Below the pieces are notes generated by a model, which worked only from the letters and a program-made list of their open reading frames with translations, was not told the origin of the DNA and searched no databases. A stretch of DNA of 64,000 bases from Fonsecaea monophora. Lineage: Eukaryota > Ascomycota > Eurotiomycetes > Chaetothyriales > Herpotrichiellaceae. The stretch is from assembly GCF_001642475.1 (NCBI RefSeq), contig NW_019174023.1:1-64000 (forward strand). The letters run 5' to 3'. A program made the translations under genes and the position numbers. This document shows positions 22,637 through 32,000 of the stretch, piece after piece; the first letter of the stretch is position 1, and every line of letters begins with the position of its first letter.

Positions 22637-23212
22637 TCCACAAAGAACTTTTTTCGCTTACGTTTCCATGCCCCGCTGGTGGCTGCCTTTCTTAGCATTT
22701 TTCTGTCCAGTCTCCCTCCTCAGGACCCAGTGGCCTGATCCCTGGCCTGATATATTATATACACGAGTACAAAAAACCAAAAAGGGAGCGACAAAGTATT
22801 TGGGCGAGGACGAAACAAAATCGGAAGAGTCTTATTCCGATCTGATATTGTCGGGTCCGGACTATTGATTCGCCGAGACCGGATTTTGTGGGGTGCCTGG
22901 GTGCGTCTTCCGATGGGGATGGACTGACAATGAAGAGATGCTCACTCACCACCTGCTGCCCCGCCACAAATGACCCTTCGTGGGGAGAGGGAACACGCTA
23001 TGCATACCATTTCTCGATTACTCGGAAGGAATCTACTCACTGACTGAACAAACGGACATCGAGGAGGCGGCGGAAGACATACACAACCAACTTGACTTGA
23101 AGCGCAGCTCAGATAAAGCTGGGGGCTCAACTCGTGCTGACGCACATACTTACCTACCTCCCTATATCCACTTCCCCCCCTGGTTTCGTCTTACCAGCCC
23201 AGTAGACCAACC
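22637..23212. promoter_or_regulatory. Divergent promoter between FAH-family and DUF3500 genes
   Basis: 576 bp between divergent ATGs with no coding sequence of its own. I see no clear named element apart from an AT-rich TATATTATATA stretch around 22749-22760. Confidence 0.4.
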
Positions 23213-24502
23213 ATGGCGACCTCCAAGGGCGACAGCAACAGCGAGTACCGGCAATACCTGCCGGACTTGACCATCCCGCGGTTCACGACCATGGCGAAAC
23301 AGGACGCCCACGTCTACGCGGCGGCGTTCAAGGAGTCCGGGGTCCCGCCCTGGCTGCACGCCCTGTACCTGCACTGGCTGGAACTGCTAAAGGAGCCGTT
23401 CAAGGGCGTGACCAACGACGGCACCGTGCGGCGGGACCTTTTCAAGATCCAAGACGAGGGCGTTCCCATCGACCGTATCGTCGAGGCCACGCAGGCGCTC
23501 ATCCGCCAACTGACCCCGGCCCAGGTGGCTCGGGTGTCGTACCACATCGACTCGCCCGAGTGGCGCACGTGGTCGAACCCGGAGTTCCTCCTCAGCGACA
23601 AGGGTGTGCGGCTGGACGAGCTGTCACCGGCGGTGCGGGACGGCGTCATGGCGGTGCTCCGCGCGACGCTGTCGCCCGAGGGCTACGACAAGGCCGTGGC
23701 GGCGATGCGCATCAACGGCTTCCTGGGCGAGCTGGTGCAAGGCACGGCTGTCATGAACGAGTTCTCGTACAACTTTGTGCTGTTCGGCGAGCCCTCGACC
23801 ACCAAGCCGTGGGGGTTCAGCTTCTACGGCCACCACCTGTGCCTGAACATCTTCCTGTACCGCAAGCAGATGGTCGCGTCGCCGTGGTTCACAGGTGCCG
23901 AGCCCAACGTCATCGACGACGGGCCCTACAAGGGCACCCGCATCCTGCACGAGGAGGAACGCCTCGGTCTCCAGCTGATGCAGTCGCTGTCGCCCGAGCA
24001 GCAGCGCACAGCGCAGATCTACAAGGAGATGAAAGACCCGTCCATGCCCGAAGGGCGATGGAACCACGACGACCAGCGCCACCTGTGCGGCGCGTACCGA
24101 GACAACCGCGTCGTGCCGTACGAGGGCGTGCCCGTCTCCTCGCTGACACGCGATCAACAGAGTCTCGTCGACCAGATCCTGACCCAATACCTGCTGTACC
24201 TGCCCCAACCGGCCCGCTCGATCCGCCTCGACCAGTACCGGGCGTTCTACAACGAGACATACTTCTGCTGGATCGGCGGCTTCGACGACCCGGACCCGTT
24301 CTACTTCCGCATCCAGAGCCCCGTCGTCCTCGTCGAGTTCGACCACCACAGCGGCGTCTTCCTGACGAACGGCGACCCGGCTAAGTTCCATATCCATACT
24401 CTCCTCAGAACCCCGAACGGTGGGGACTACGGGTTCGCGTTGCACCCGTTGTGCGAGGCGTCGGTAAGGCAGGAGTTTGTGTGGAAGGGGGATAGGGAGT
24501 GA
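23213..24502 (+). CDS. DUF3500 family protein
   Basis: 429 aa, single exon, strongly GC-biased third positions. It matches the fungal/bacterial DUF3500 family over nearly its whole length. Typical segments are GGTAVMNEFSYNFVLFG-like (here QGTAVMNEFSYNFVLFGEPS), WGFSFYGHHLCLNIF, HEEERLGLQLM, and the end FRIQSPVVLVEFDHHSGVF followed by HIHTLLRTPNGGDYG. The clustered His and Glu (GHHLCLN, EFDHHSG, HIHTLLRTPN) suggest a metal centre, but this is inference. There is no signal peptide. The biochemical role of the family is not known to me. It is divergent from the FAH-family gene, so a role in the same catabolic route is possible. Confidence 0.88.
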   Translation: MATSKGDSNSEYRQYLPDLTIPRFTTMAKQDAHVYAAAFKESGVPPWLHALYLHWLELLKEPFKGVTNDGTVRRDLFKIQDEGVPIDRIVEATQALIRQLTPAQVARVSYHIDSPEWRTWSNPEFLLSDKGVRLDELSPAVRDGVMAVLRATLSPEGYDKAVAAMRINGFLGELVQGTAVMNEFSYNFVLFGEPSTTKPWGFSFYGHHLCLNIFLYRKQMVASPWFTGAEPNVIDDGPYKGTRILHEEERLGLQLMQSLSPEQQRTAQIYKEMKDPSMPEGRWNHDDQRHLCGAYRDNRVVPYEGVPVSSLTRDQQSLVDQILTQYLLYLPQPARSIRLDQYRAFYNETYFCWIGGFDDPDPFYFRIQSPVVLVEFDHHSGVFLTNGDPAKFHIHTLLRTPNGGDYGFALHPLCEASVRQEFVWKGDRE

Positions 24503-25329
24503 ATTATATGTGTGTGTGTATATATAGAGAGAGAGGAAGAGTCAGAGAGAGGGAGAGATCATGTTCAATGATGGATGGTTGTAGAGTACTAAAAGTGCCA
24601 TTCACCAGTGACAATGGTGACAACGGCGAGAGGTTGTGAATATATCATATGATATGACATGATACGGTACGGCGAAACAATAACAAAAGAAGCCTGCTTG
24701 GGCAGGGTTCACTCAGGAAATGAATATGAAAAATGAAAAATGAACATGAAATATCTTTTATGGCAGTCTTTGCATTGCACTGTATTGAACTGGGAGTAGT
24801 GTTGATGCTCTTCTTTCTGCTCAATCGTAGCACGATAGAGATGGCGTATGGTCACTTGCGTGGTCCTCTGACCCCTTCTCCCGGCTCACTACCACGGACT
24901 CTGCTCAATCATGCATGTCCACTTGCAGCGAGGTCGGAATGCAAATCTCTTCGGGCTTTCGCGTCAGACAGCTATACCAATTGATCAAGCCAAGCTGGAG
25001 AACAAAGGAGGGTACGCAGGTAGCTCGTGTCGTTGTTGCAAGGACTCCCACGTGTCAGGAGCATGGTGCAACAGGCCATGTTCAAATCCGCGGGCCGGAT
25101 ACTTGAATATTAATGGGTTCGGCTGGACGAGTCGACCCAGCAAAGAGCACATCGTAGAGTCATTCGCTCATCCAGGACCTTGAGTCGCTCCTTGACGACC
25201 AGCCAGCTCGCGCGGTTCTTTGGGTGCCTCTCGATGATCCTATCAGCGCACAATTTCGTTCCGCAGGCATTCGACATGTTCGCGTCTCCCGTCACTATCA
25301 TCTAAACCACTCCTCGACCGTGCACTCCC
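24503..25329. other. Intergenic region between convergent genes
   Basis: 3' flanks of the DUF3500 and DUF4185 genes. GT/GA-rich simple repeats at 24508-24560. No gene supported. Confidence 0.5.
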
Positions 25330-26527
25330 TCAAGAAAAGACGACCCGCACAGCTTGCACGGTATTCGGATGGTTCGTGAAAGTGACCACCAATGTCTTCC
25401 CCGTCTCGTCAAAGTAGGGATGAGGCACCGCTGCGTAGATGGAACTGCTCGGCAGGATCGGCGTCGCTTGATACAGCGTGACCGGGTCTGACCAGGGTCC
25501 TTCGGGCTGTTGTGCGGTCTTCAGAAGAACCTTGGAATTCATCCAGTTGTCTAACCAACGTTAGAATAAAATATTAGAGCCTTCCTCCCCGTAAGGGCAT
25601 GAATGAGCGTGACTTACCACAATATACAAAGAGAAAGCATCCAAAGTAGTTGGACCAGATCACCTGTCCCTGGTTGATTTGCCAGAACACACTCTCCTTC
25701 TCGCCGATACTTTTCCCGTCAAGTTTGTCCTTCTGCCATGTCTCGCCGTTCCAGTACTCGTAACAGGCGACGTTGGTGGCTTCCTCGGCAAGAACTCGAG
25801 TCAAATATACCCAGGGATTGCCTTCTGGACCGTGACCGTATGCGTAGACGTGCTCGTTCCATCGCAGTGCGCAAATATCGCCATACCATGGTTCGGATGT
25901 AGCGTCCCACCAGTATTGCGGAGGCAGACGGCTTATCTGCGGGATGGGAGGATATGCCGACGTGTCAAGAGTGATCGATGCCACACCAGCGCCCACGAGG
26001 TTGTTCGTTCCGTTGGGACGGTGGTTGAGGAGGAAGAACATGACGCCCTCGTTCGGCGTGGTGGTCTCAACCACATTGGTGATGCCTAAAGCGCAGGTGG
26101 CCGCATCTTCTCCAAAGGAAGATATTAGTGGACAGAACTGTGGCGGGAAACCGTTTGGATCAAGGATGGGGTCCACAACCACGAGCGGATTCTGTGTAGC
26201 GATCGCGACCGAGTCACTAGTCATCCCCCGCCACGTATCGCTGTAGTTGGCATCACTGTACAGAGTGTCTCCGTAGCTGAGGAGGACATACTGGCCGATT
26301 TGGCCCTGAAACCCGAGGTCGCGCTTGACGTAGGTCGTGGAGCTATGGACATCTCCAATAGCATCGACACAGACAATACCTATAATGGGAGGATAGGATT
26401 TGCAAGGGGTTGTTGGGTTTGGCGAATTGACAGAGACTGGCGTAGTGTTTGTCGGCAACGGCGACGCCTGCGATAAAGATGTTAGGTGGGAAAATATGTA
26501 CATTGTAAATAAGTAGCGGAGATCCAT
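25330..26527 (-). CDS. Secreted DUF4185-type protein
   Basis: 376 aa in two exons, 26527-25618 and 25550-25330; the intron is GTAAGT...GGTTAG. An N-terminal hydrophobic leader (YLFTMYIFSHLTSLSQASP) looks like a signal peptide. The body has the repeated short beta-rich segments seen in DUF4185 and related five-bladed propeller families: GDTLYSDANYSDTWRGMTSD, GVMFFLLNHRPNGTNN, WVYLTRVLAEEATN, VYCG/DNWMN and the C-terminal YFDETGKTLVVTFTNHP. Several N-x-S/T sites are present, consistent with secretion. Carbohydrate binding or hydrolysis is plausible but no catalytic residue can be assigned. Upstream sequence (to 27059) has protein-like frames with a membrane segment that might be a separate gene or a 5' part of this one. 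Confidence 0.78.
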
Positions 26528-26726
26528 GGGTAGACGGGGAACGCCGATCCTGGCATCGCTGTATCTCCTGGCTTATGAAATATCGATCCAAGGGTTTGGA
26601 AAAGAGGGCACGAGAAAAGTGTGATATATTGTTGAAGGGACGGCCAACAGCACCAGTAATTGCATAGGTGATTGATAGACCCAGTGTGAAAAGCAGACAG
26701 CACAATAGCAAGTGACGCAAATGGAT

Positions 26727-27059
26727 CTGAATAGCGGTCGGTGGGCAACCGTTCATTGTTCAAGGTGCATTCAAGTGACGAAACAGGATGCGGCAGAAAA
26801 ATGCAGCGAGAGTACCACGCACCTTGAACCACAAGCGGTAGTGATCAGATGATGTAGGGGAATTTGAGACGCTATTGCCATCATCGTGCGGTGTGAGTTC
26901 CGATGAAGGAGATGTGAAGTCTGTCCCATGACTTGAGGATGAGATGGTTGTAGGCCCCATATCAATGTCAAGCAATTGGTTGACCGCCTGACCGGCCCAT
27001 TGGTAGAGACGTCTGCGGACTCCGCGAGGTTGTTGTGGCTCCTCTGTTGCGCGTTCCAT
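26727..27059 (-). CDS. Possible exon(s) of a small membrane protein
   Basis: From ATG 27059 a 79-codon frame runs to a GTGCGT donor at 26822 (start MERATEEPQQPRGVRRRLYQ, Ser/Thr-rich middle, end DHYRLWFK). An in-phase acceptor TTCAG at 26729-26727 leads into a frame with a strong membrane segment (LLLCCLLFTLGLSITYAITG). That frame stays open to 26343, overlapping the DUF4185 start in another frame. So either a small single-pass protein lies here, or these are 5' exons joined to DUF4185 by a junction I could not find. Unrecognised; low confidence. Confidence 0.3.
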
Positions 27060-27418
27060 GGTGCTGGATCTGTTTGGCTGCAATCGTCTGGTCGTGTGTG
27101 ATACGTGATCGAAGATTGTGTCACCGTGGCTTCAGATGATAGATTGCGTGACGCACTCCACATGTGAGGGTCAAGTGAGATGTTGCTGGGTACAAACTTT
27201 GGAATCCGTTTCAGCAGTGTTTTGCATTGTGTGAATGTCCAATGAATGGAAAGGCCTCTTTGCGCCAGAGTCCTTCTCTGACAAGCGAGAGCCAGTTGAT
27301 GGTCGAATATAAACTGGGTGAATGGTAGTCCAATGGCGACTTGGCGAGGTGAATGAAAGGGTGTGTAGGAATATTTGGATGGCCCATGACAATATACCGA
27401 ATTAGAAATGACGATATT

Positions 27419-29031
27419 TCACTCCGTCCTCTTCCCAATGCGTGGCAACAGCGCCCAGCTAACTGTCATTGACGCAAAAGAAATCAAAACCACGGGGTGT
27501 AGGACGACCGTGCTCAATTTCTGTGCCAATATGCCAGTGATGAAAGGAACTAGTGCGCCACCAGAGCTTCCCATCGACGTCACGACCGACAGACTGCTGA
27601 TTTGGATGCTCCTGGGCAAGAGTTTGGCAAAGACAGCGGTGGCGCACGGGTAGATTGGTCCAAGGAATACACCGACAATGGACTCGGCCACGGCGTTTTC
27701 GATAATGTTTGGTACAAACCAGACTAGAAGTTGGAAAACAGCAGCCCCAATGATCAAGAGGAAGACAGCAACCTTCTCCCCGATCTTGTGGGCGAAATGG
27801 GTCAAAACAAACCTTCCCACGGTAATGCCACCCCAGAATCCAGACGTGACGTTACCGACATGGGATGGGTCGCCTTTTCGGTAATGGATCAGATAAGAGA
27901 TGACCCAGCCAGAGATGGCCACCTCTGCCCCCTGATATAAACTAGGAGTAAACGTCAGGATGATAGTGCTATACTTGAACCAGGAACCACAGGCTACTTA
28001 CAAGATGAATGTCGCTCCAAGCAGTGTTGTCCTGTTCCTGACAGCCCTTTTGAGAACCTGAACCCTTGTGACTTCACTCTGACGTGAAATGGTGCGTTCG
28101 AGAGACGAGAGTAACTGGACTGCAGCATCCTTTTCGAAGCCTCTGAAGGACCAGCCCAGACACAAGACGGACACAAGAGAGATGGAAAGTGTGATAAAGT
28201 AGAAATGAGCCCAGCGAATGCCGCTCGAGACCATAGCTGTCGCGATAAGAGGAGAGACAATACCGCCCAGCTGACAGAAATTAGCATTGTCAGTATCCGT
28301 GTCAGGCAGGCCTAACTCACCCCATATGAACCATGGCAAAAGCCTAGGATGACAGTTCCGTTGAGTAGGTTAACAATAAAGGCATTGGTCATGGCCAGGA
28401 ACAACCCCATCCCGCACCCGAGGAGATAGAAACTGAGCACAACCACAGGAAAGGGTGGAGAGCAGACAATGGCTATGTAACCGATACTCATCAACGAAGT
28501 TGCAATCATGTAGGAGCGGGCGCGACCGAGTCGAGACTCGATAAGTTGGATGACTGGCGCCATTGTAATGAAGCCAAGAGCATTGCTGACGAAAATCAAA
28601 GACACAACGGCATATCCAATATGGTAGTCTTCCTCGAGGTATGGAATCAAAGCCCCAGTAGCGGCGTCATTCATGCCCATCAGAAAGAACATGATACTTG
28701 CTGCGGCTACCCGCCAACGATTTTGGGGTGGATTGGAGATAGACTGAACAAGTGCATCGACCGCCCGATCTTGTTTTGGAGTGGGAGGTTGACTTCGTTC
28801 CAATTCGCCCGGGGTTTGAGGAAGAGACTGTCCGACAGGCGACTGATCGTGAGAGGGCAACTTGCACGGGCCGTTCAGGCGGCTTCCCCATTGTATTTCA
28901 TCGAGCTCGTATGCTGTGGGCGGTAAAGCAGTAATATTGTCTCGATGAATGACGGCGGCCGGGCCAGGGACAACGGAGCGAGGCTCGCTTTCATGGGTGA
29001 TGAAGGCACCGAATGCTTGTACTGTGGCCAT
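27419..29031 (-). CDS. MFS transporter, BSC6-like
   Basis: 500 aa in three exons: 29031-28321, 28270-28002, 27941-27419. The first 105 residues are a hydrophilic cytosolic tail; membrane segments begin at WRVAAASIMFFLMGMNDAATG. Landmarks: GALIPYLEEDYHIGYAVVSL, a short loop with ESRLGRARSY, GFCHGSYG joined by intron 1 to LGGIVSPLIA, FWGGITVGRF in the second half, and a final pair of helices. This pattern resembles the fungal transporters related to yeast Bsc6 and, more distantly, fucose-permease-type MFS proteins. Substrate unknown. The start is the ATG at 29031; two in-frame codons upstream are not ATG. Intron 2 has a GTAAGT donor and CCTAG acceptor. Confidence 0.87.
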
Positions 29032-29676
29032 ATTCACGAGACGAAATTATGTGACAAAATGGGAGATGTGCGCAAAGACTCGCAGGTAACACAGTATGGG
29101 GAAGAAGTATAAGATATAGCGACTCTCTTGATTCATATAATGTCCACATGTCATCTATACATGGCGATTGCTGCATTGATAAGAGGAGAGTAGCATTTCG
29201 GGGATGCGACAATTGCAGCGTGGTGCAGCAGTAGTGTGCGGTAGCTGGACTTGAGGCTTTGGCTCATTGTGGGCCTGGGATATTTTTGACCAAACATTGA
29301 GTCTGCTTCTGCGAATGAGAGGCATCAGCCAACGTTGGTCGGGGGTCTTTTTGCAAACACATGGTTGATGATGGTTGATGATGAGTTGGCGGGCCGAGTC
29401 AATAGAGTTGGAAGTGGGAGGGAGTGCGAATCAAAGAAACCCACCCGCCTGCGGCAAGATTTCCACATTCAACAACGACTCCCGCCCGGGCCGACTTTCA
29501 TTGAGGACCTGCGCCCACTGAGTGAGGATCCTCAACACCCCGCTCGCCCTGCATAACTCTCCAAAGGAAAAAAGTCACCGCAACTTGCATCCACCAAATC
29601 AATCTTGCTCTGCTCACACCTCTGTCACCAAGTCGAACCACTCTGACAAATATTACTCCCTGTCCAGTTTCCTGCC
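29032..29676. promoter_or_regulatory. Divergent promoter between MFS transporter and EIF1AD-like gene
   Basis: 645 bp with no supported gene. The last 150 bp before 29677 form a pyrimidine/CA-rich leader typical of highly used fungal transcripts. Confidence 0.4.
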
Positions 29677-30084
29677 ATGTCGCGCCGCAAGACCCGCACT
29701 ACCGCCGAAGAGACTCTGACTCCTCCGGACTCTCTGGCTCCCGGCCAACTGATTGCCCGGGTTGTCAAGGCCAACGGCAAAGACCTCTACACTGTCCAGG
29801 CCCCCGACTCGTCCACGTTTCTCGTCGAACTCGAGGCCCGTTTCAGATCGACCATCTTCGTCAAGCGCGGTGGCTACGTTTTGGTTGACACGACCACCAC
29901 GGCTGACCGAGACAACAAGATCCAAGGGGAAATCGTGAATATTGTCGGCGATGAAAAGTCCTGGAGGAAACAACCGTTTTGGCCGCAAGAGTTCGTGAAG
30001 AAGACCACATTGGTAGACAGCGATGACGAGGACTCGCGGATGGGGAAACTGCCGCCTTCGGATGGTGAAGGCGAAAGCGAATGA
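29677..30084 (+). CDS. EIF1AD-like RNA-binding protein (S1/IF1-type OB fold)
   Basis: 135 aa, single exon, close to the usual length. The OB-fold domain spans about residues 20-90: GQLIARVVKANGKDLYTVQ, then LVELEARFRSTIFVKRGGYVLVD and IQGEIVNIVGDEK. This is the eIF1A-like arrangement found in EIF1AD/Obelix homologues, which have the S1-like domain but not the longer eIF1A tails. The N-terminus is basic (MSRRKTRTT) and the C-terminus acidic (DSDDEDSRMGKLPPSDGEGE). In animals and yeast relatives act in late 40S maturation or stress responses. The stop codon is 9 bp from the stop of the convergent alg3. Confidence 0.88.
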   Translation: MSRRKTRTTAEETLTPPDSLAPGQLIARVVKANGKDLYTVQAPDSSTFLVELEARFRSTIFVKRGGYVLVDTTTTADRDNKIQGEIVNIVGDEKSWRKQPFWPQEFVKKTTLVDSDDEDSRMGKLPPSDGEGESE

Positions 30085-30093
30085 TTGTCCCCC

Positions 30094-31353
30094 TCAGCTC
30101 CTCAACTCCGCCGCAGTTGCTGGTGGAGGACTAATATGATCCACGGGCGGTGCAACAAGAGCGCACATAACCTGCAGCGCCAATTCGGCCACCACCGCCG
30201 CCGAGCTCACGTTGGTGCTCGGATATACCAGCCAGCAGTATTCCTGCACGGCCCAGTTCAGCAGTACCCAGACAGGGCCACCTGCCCTCCACAGAAGATA
30301 TGGAGTTGCCCAGCCGAGATATGCAAAGAATTGGTAGTGCAGGCTCCGGGCGCACAGCAGCCCTATCACCATGCTTCCCAGCATTGTGTCCATCACAAAG
30401 GTTGGGGTGATCTTTTTCGAGATTCTCAGCTCCTCCGCCTCTTTCATGCCACCCAAGTACTTCTTGACAAACTCGGTCAAGTTGGAAGAACTGGGCTGGA
30501 TCCACTTCGTCTGACAGAACAAGAGCAGCAAGGAGGCGTGAAGGACCAGGAGGCCGACGGCAAAGTTGCGAGACAGAAAGGTCTCTTCATCCACAAATCT
30601 CCAGTTGACCGTCCACTTGTACAGGAATTGTCTCCCAAAGTCGAATGAGCGTTGGATGTAGGAGAGGCCTGTTCCCTCACCGAAGAAGGGCATGGACATG
30701 ATAACATGGAGGACAAAGACATAGAGACCAGTGAAAATTCCGTCACCTGTACCAAGGGCCTGCAAGATGATAAATCCCACGGCAGGTGCAGCTAGCAATA
30801 GAGTCATTTTCACACCTAGTCCCAGTCCCCATATAACGGCTGCGCGTCCAAACTGGCGCCGTTGCATGAAGTAAATCGCGAGCCAAAGCCCCAGCGTGGC
30901 CCAACAGTCATTGAACAGCCTCAATAAGAATATAGAATGCATTCTCTTGCTCAACACCAACGGGACCAGAAGCCACGGCGGCGCGCCCACCCGCCTGTAA
31001 CATGCAATCACCACCGCCAGCGTCACGAGGTATAGCCCGGCAAAGACGATCTGGGCACGGAGGATGTTGGTCCCCTGCTCGGTGAGGACGGAGAGGATCG
31101 AGTAAATGTAGAGATGGAGGGCCGGGTAGACGAGAGGGCCCGTGGGACCCGTGATTTTGGCATAGTTGCGCTCGCCCGAGAGGAACATGCGCACCTGGGC
31201 CATGTAGGTGGTGAAATCGATCTCGGTGTACGGCACTCGCCAGATGATGAGGCCGCAGAGGCCGACCTCCCCGAGTAGCAACAGTAGTGCTATCCATCTC
31301 GTGTGTCGAGGGTCGGTGAGGAGGCCGCGGAGGTTCTTTACAGAGAGGTCCAT
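30094..31353 (-). CDS. alg3: Dol-P-Man:Man5GlcNAc2-PP-Dol alpha-1,3-mannosyltransferase (Alg3)
   Basis: Adds the first dolichyl-phosphate-mannose-dependent mannose to the lipid-linked N-glycan precursor in the ER lumen. 419 aa, single exon, a normal length. A polytopic membrane protein with family blocks TEIDFTTYMAQV (Asp/Glu near the first luminal loop), TGPTGPLVYPALHLYIYS, KRMHSIFLLRLFNDCWA, GVKMTLLLAAPAV, FKWTVNWRFV-like (here YKWTVNWRFVDEETFLS) and the near-C-terminal ARSLHYQFFAYLGWATPYLLW. The start at 31353 precedes the expected N-terminal region directly. Confidence 0.96.
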   Translation of the reverse strand: MDLSVKNLRGLLTDPRHTRWIALLLLLGEVGLCGLIIWRVPYTEIDFTTYMAQVRMFLSGERNYAKITGPTGPLVYPALHLYIYSILSVLTEQGTNILRAQIVFAGLYLVTLAVVIACYRRVGAPPWLLVPLVLSKRMHSIFLLRLFNDCWATLGLWLAIYFMQRRQFGRAAVIWGLGLGVKMTLLLAAPAVGFIILQALGTGDGIFTGLYVFVLHVIMSMPFFGEGTGLSYIQRSFDFGRQFLYKWTVNWRFVDEETFLSRNFAVGLLVLHASLLLLFCQTKWIQPSSSNLTEFVKKYLGGMKEAEELRISKKITPTFVMDTMLGSMVIGLLCARSLHYQFFAYLGWATPYLLWRAGGPVWVLLNWAVQEYCWLVYPSTNVSSAAVVAELALQVMCALVAPPVDHISPPPATAAELRS

Positions 31354-32000
31354 TGGTGGCAGACAGACGAGGCGCGACGAAGCTCAGTCCGTAAGCAAGT
31401 CGGCAAGGAAAGGTGTCGAGAAGGTGATGGAGAATTCCTCTCCACTATAATGAATCTGGTATCATTGCCGCCTCCATCACCTTCATCATCACCGTCGAAG
31501 GGAACGCGTACACAAAGGGGACTGTGCTCCAGTCTGCAAGAAATCAGGCTATGATCATTTTTCTTTTTCAATGCGAGACGCGACGCAACATCTTTTCCCC
31601 ATCGCCGTTCCCAATGTGGAACTCGTTGTCTCCCACCTCTCAATTAGTTCTCCCCGCACTTTTCCTCTCTCTTGGTGCCCTTTTTCATCTCTACGACGTC
31701 ATGCTCAAACGCCTCAGTCCAGGCCGTCGATCGCTGATTTCATAGGCGATAGGGAGCTCCTTAGACCCCAGATTCGACTGCTCATACCGCGTCATCATCA
31801 ATCATGGATTTTATCTTGAGGAGACCGACTTACGGACAGGTGAGTCCCATTGATATCGTGAGTACCCATCAATCCCTCTATATCGGTGTTGGCTTGTCTC
31901 TCGCTACAAAGGACTCTGTGTGCATTGCTTCCGTACACTCTCTCGCCCATTCAGAGCACCACGACACATCACGTCCCGTCTGTTGGTCCTCTCACGCAAG
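31354..32000. promoter_or_regulatory. Divergent promoter and leader between alg3 and 2-hydroxyacid oxidase
   Basis: 647 bp. An ATG at 31804 opens a 12-codon frame ending on a GTGAGT donor (31842); read unspliced it gives an 89-codon ORF (31804-32073) that overlaps the oxidase start in another frame. So the leader probably carries a 5' intron or an inhibitory overlapping uORF. No other gene is supported. Confidence 0.45.

Noticed and set aside
23560..24445. Long frames of about 273 codons on both strands inside the DUF3500 gene
   Set aside because: Very GC-rich third positions keep alternate frames open; the Arg/Pro-rich translations have no family fit.
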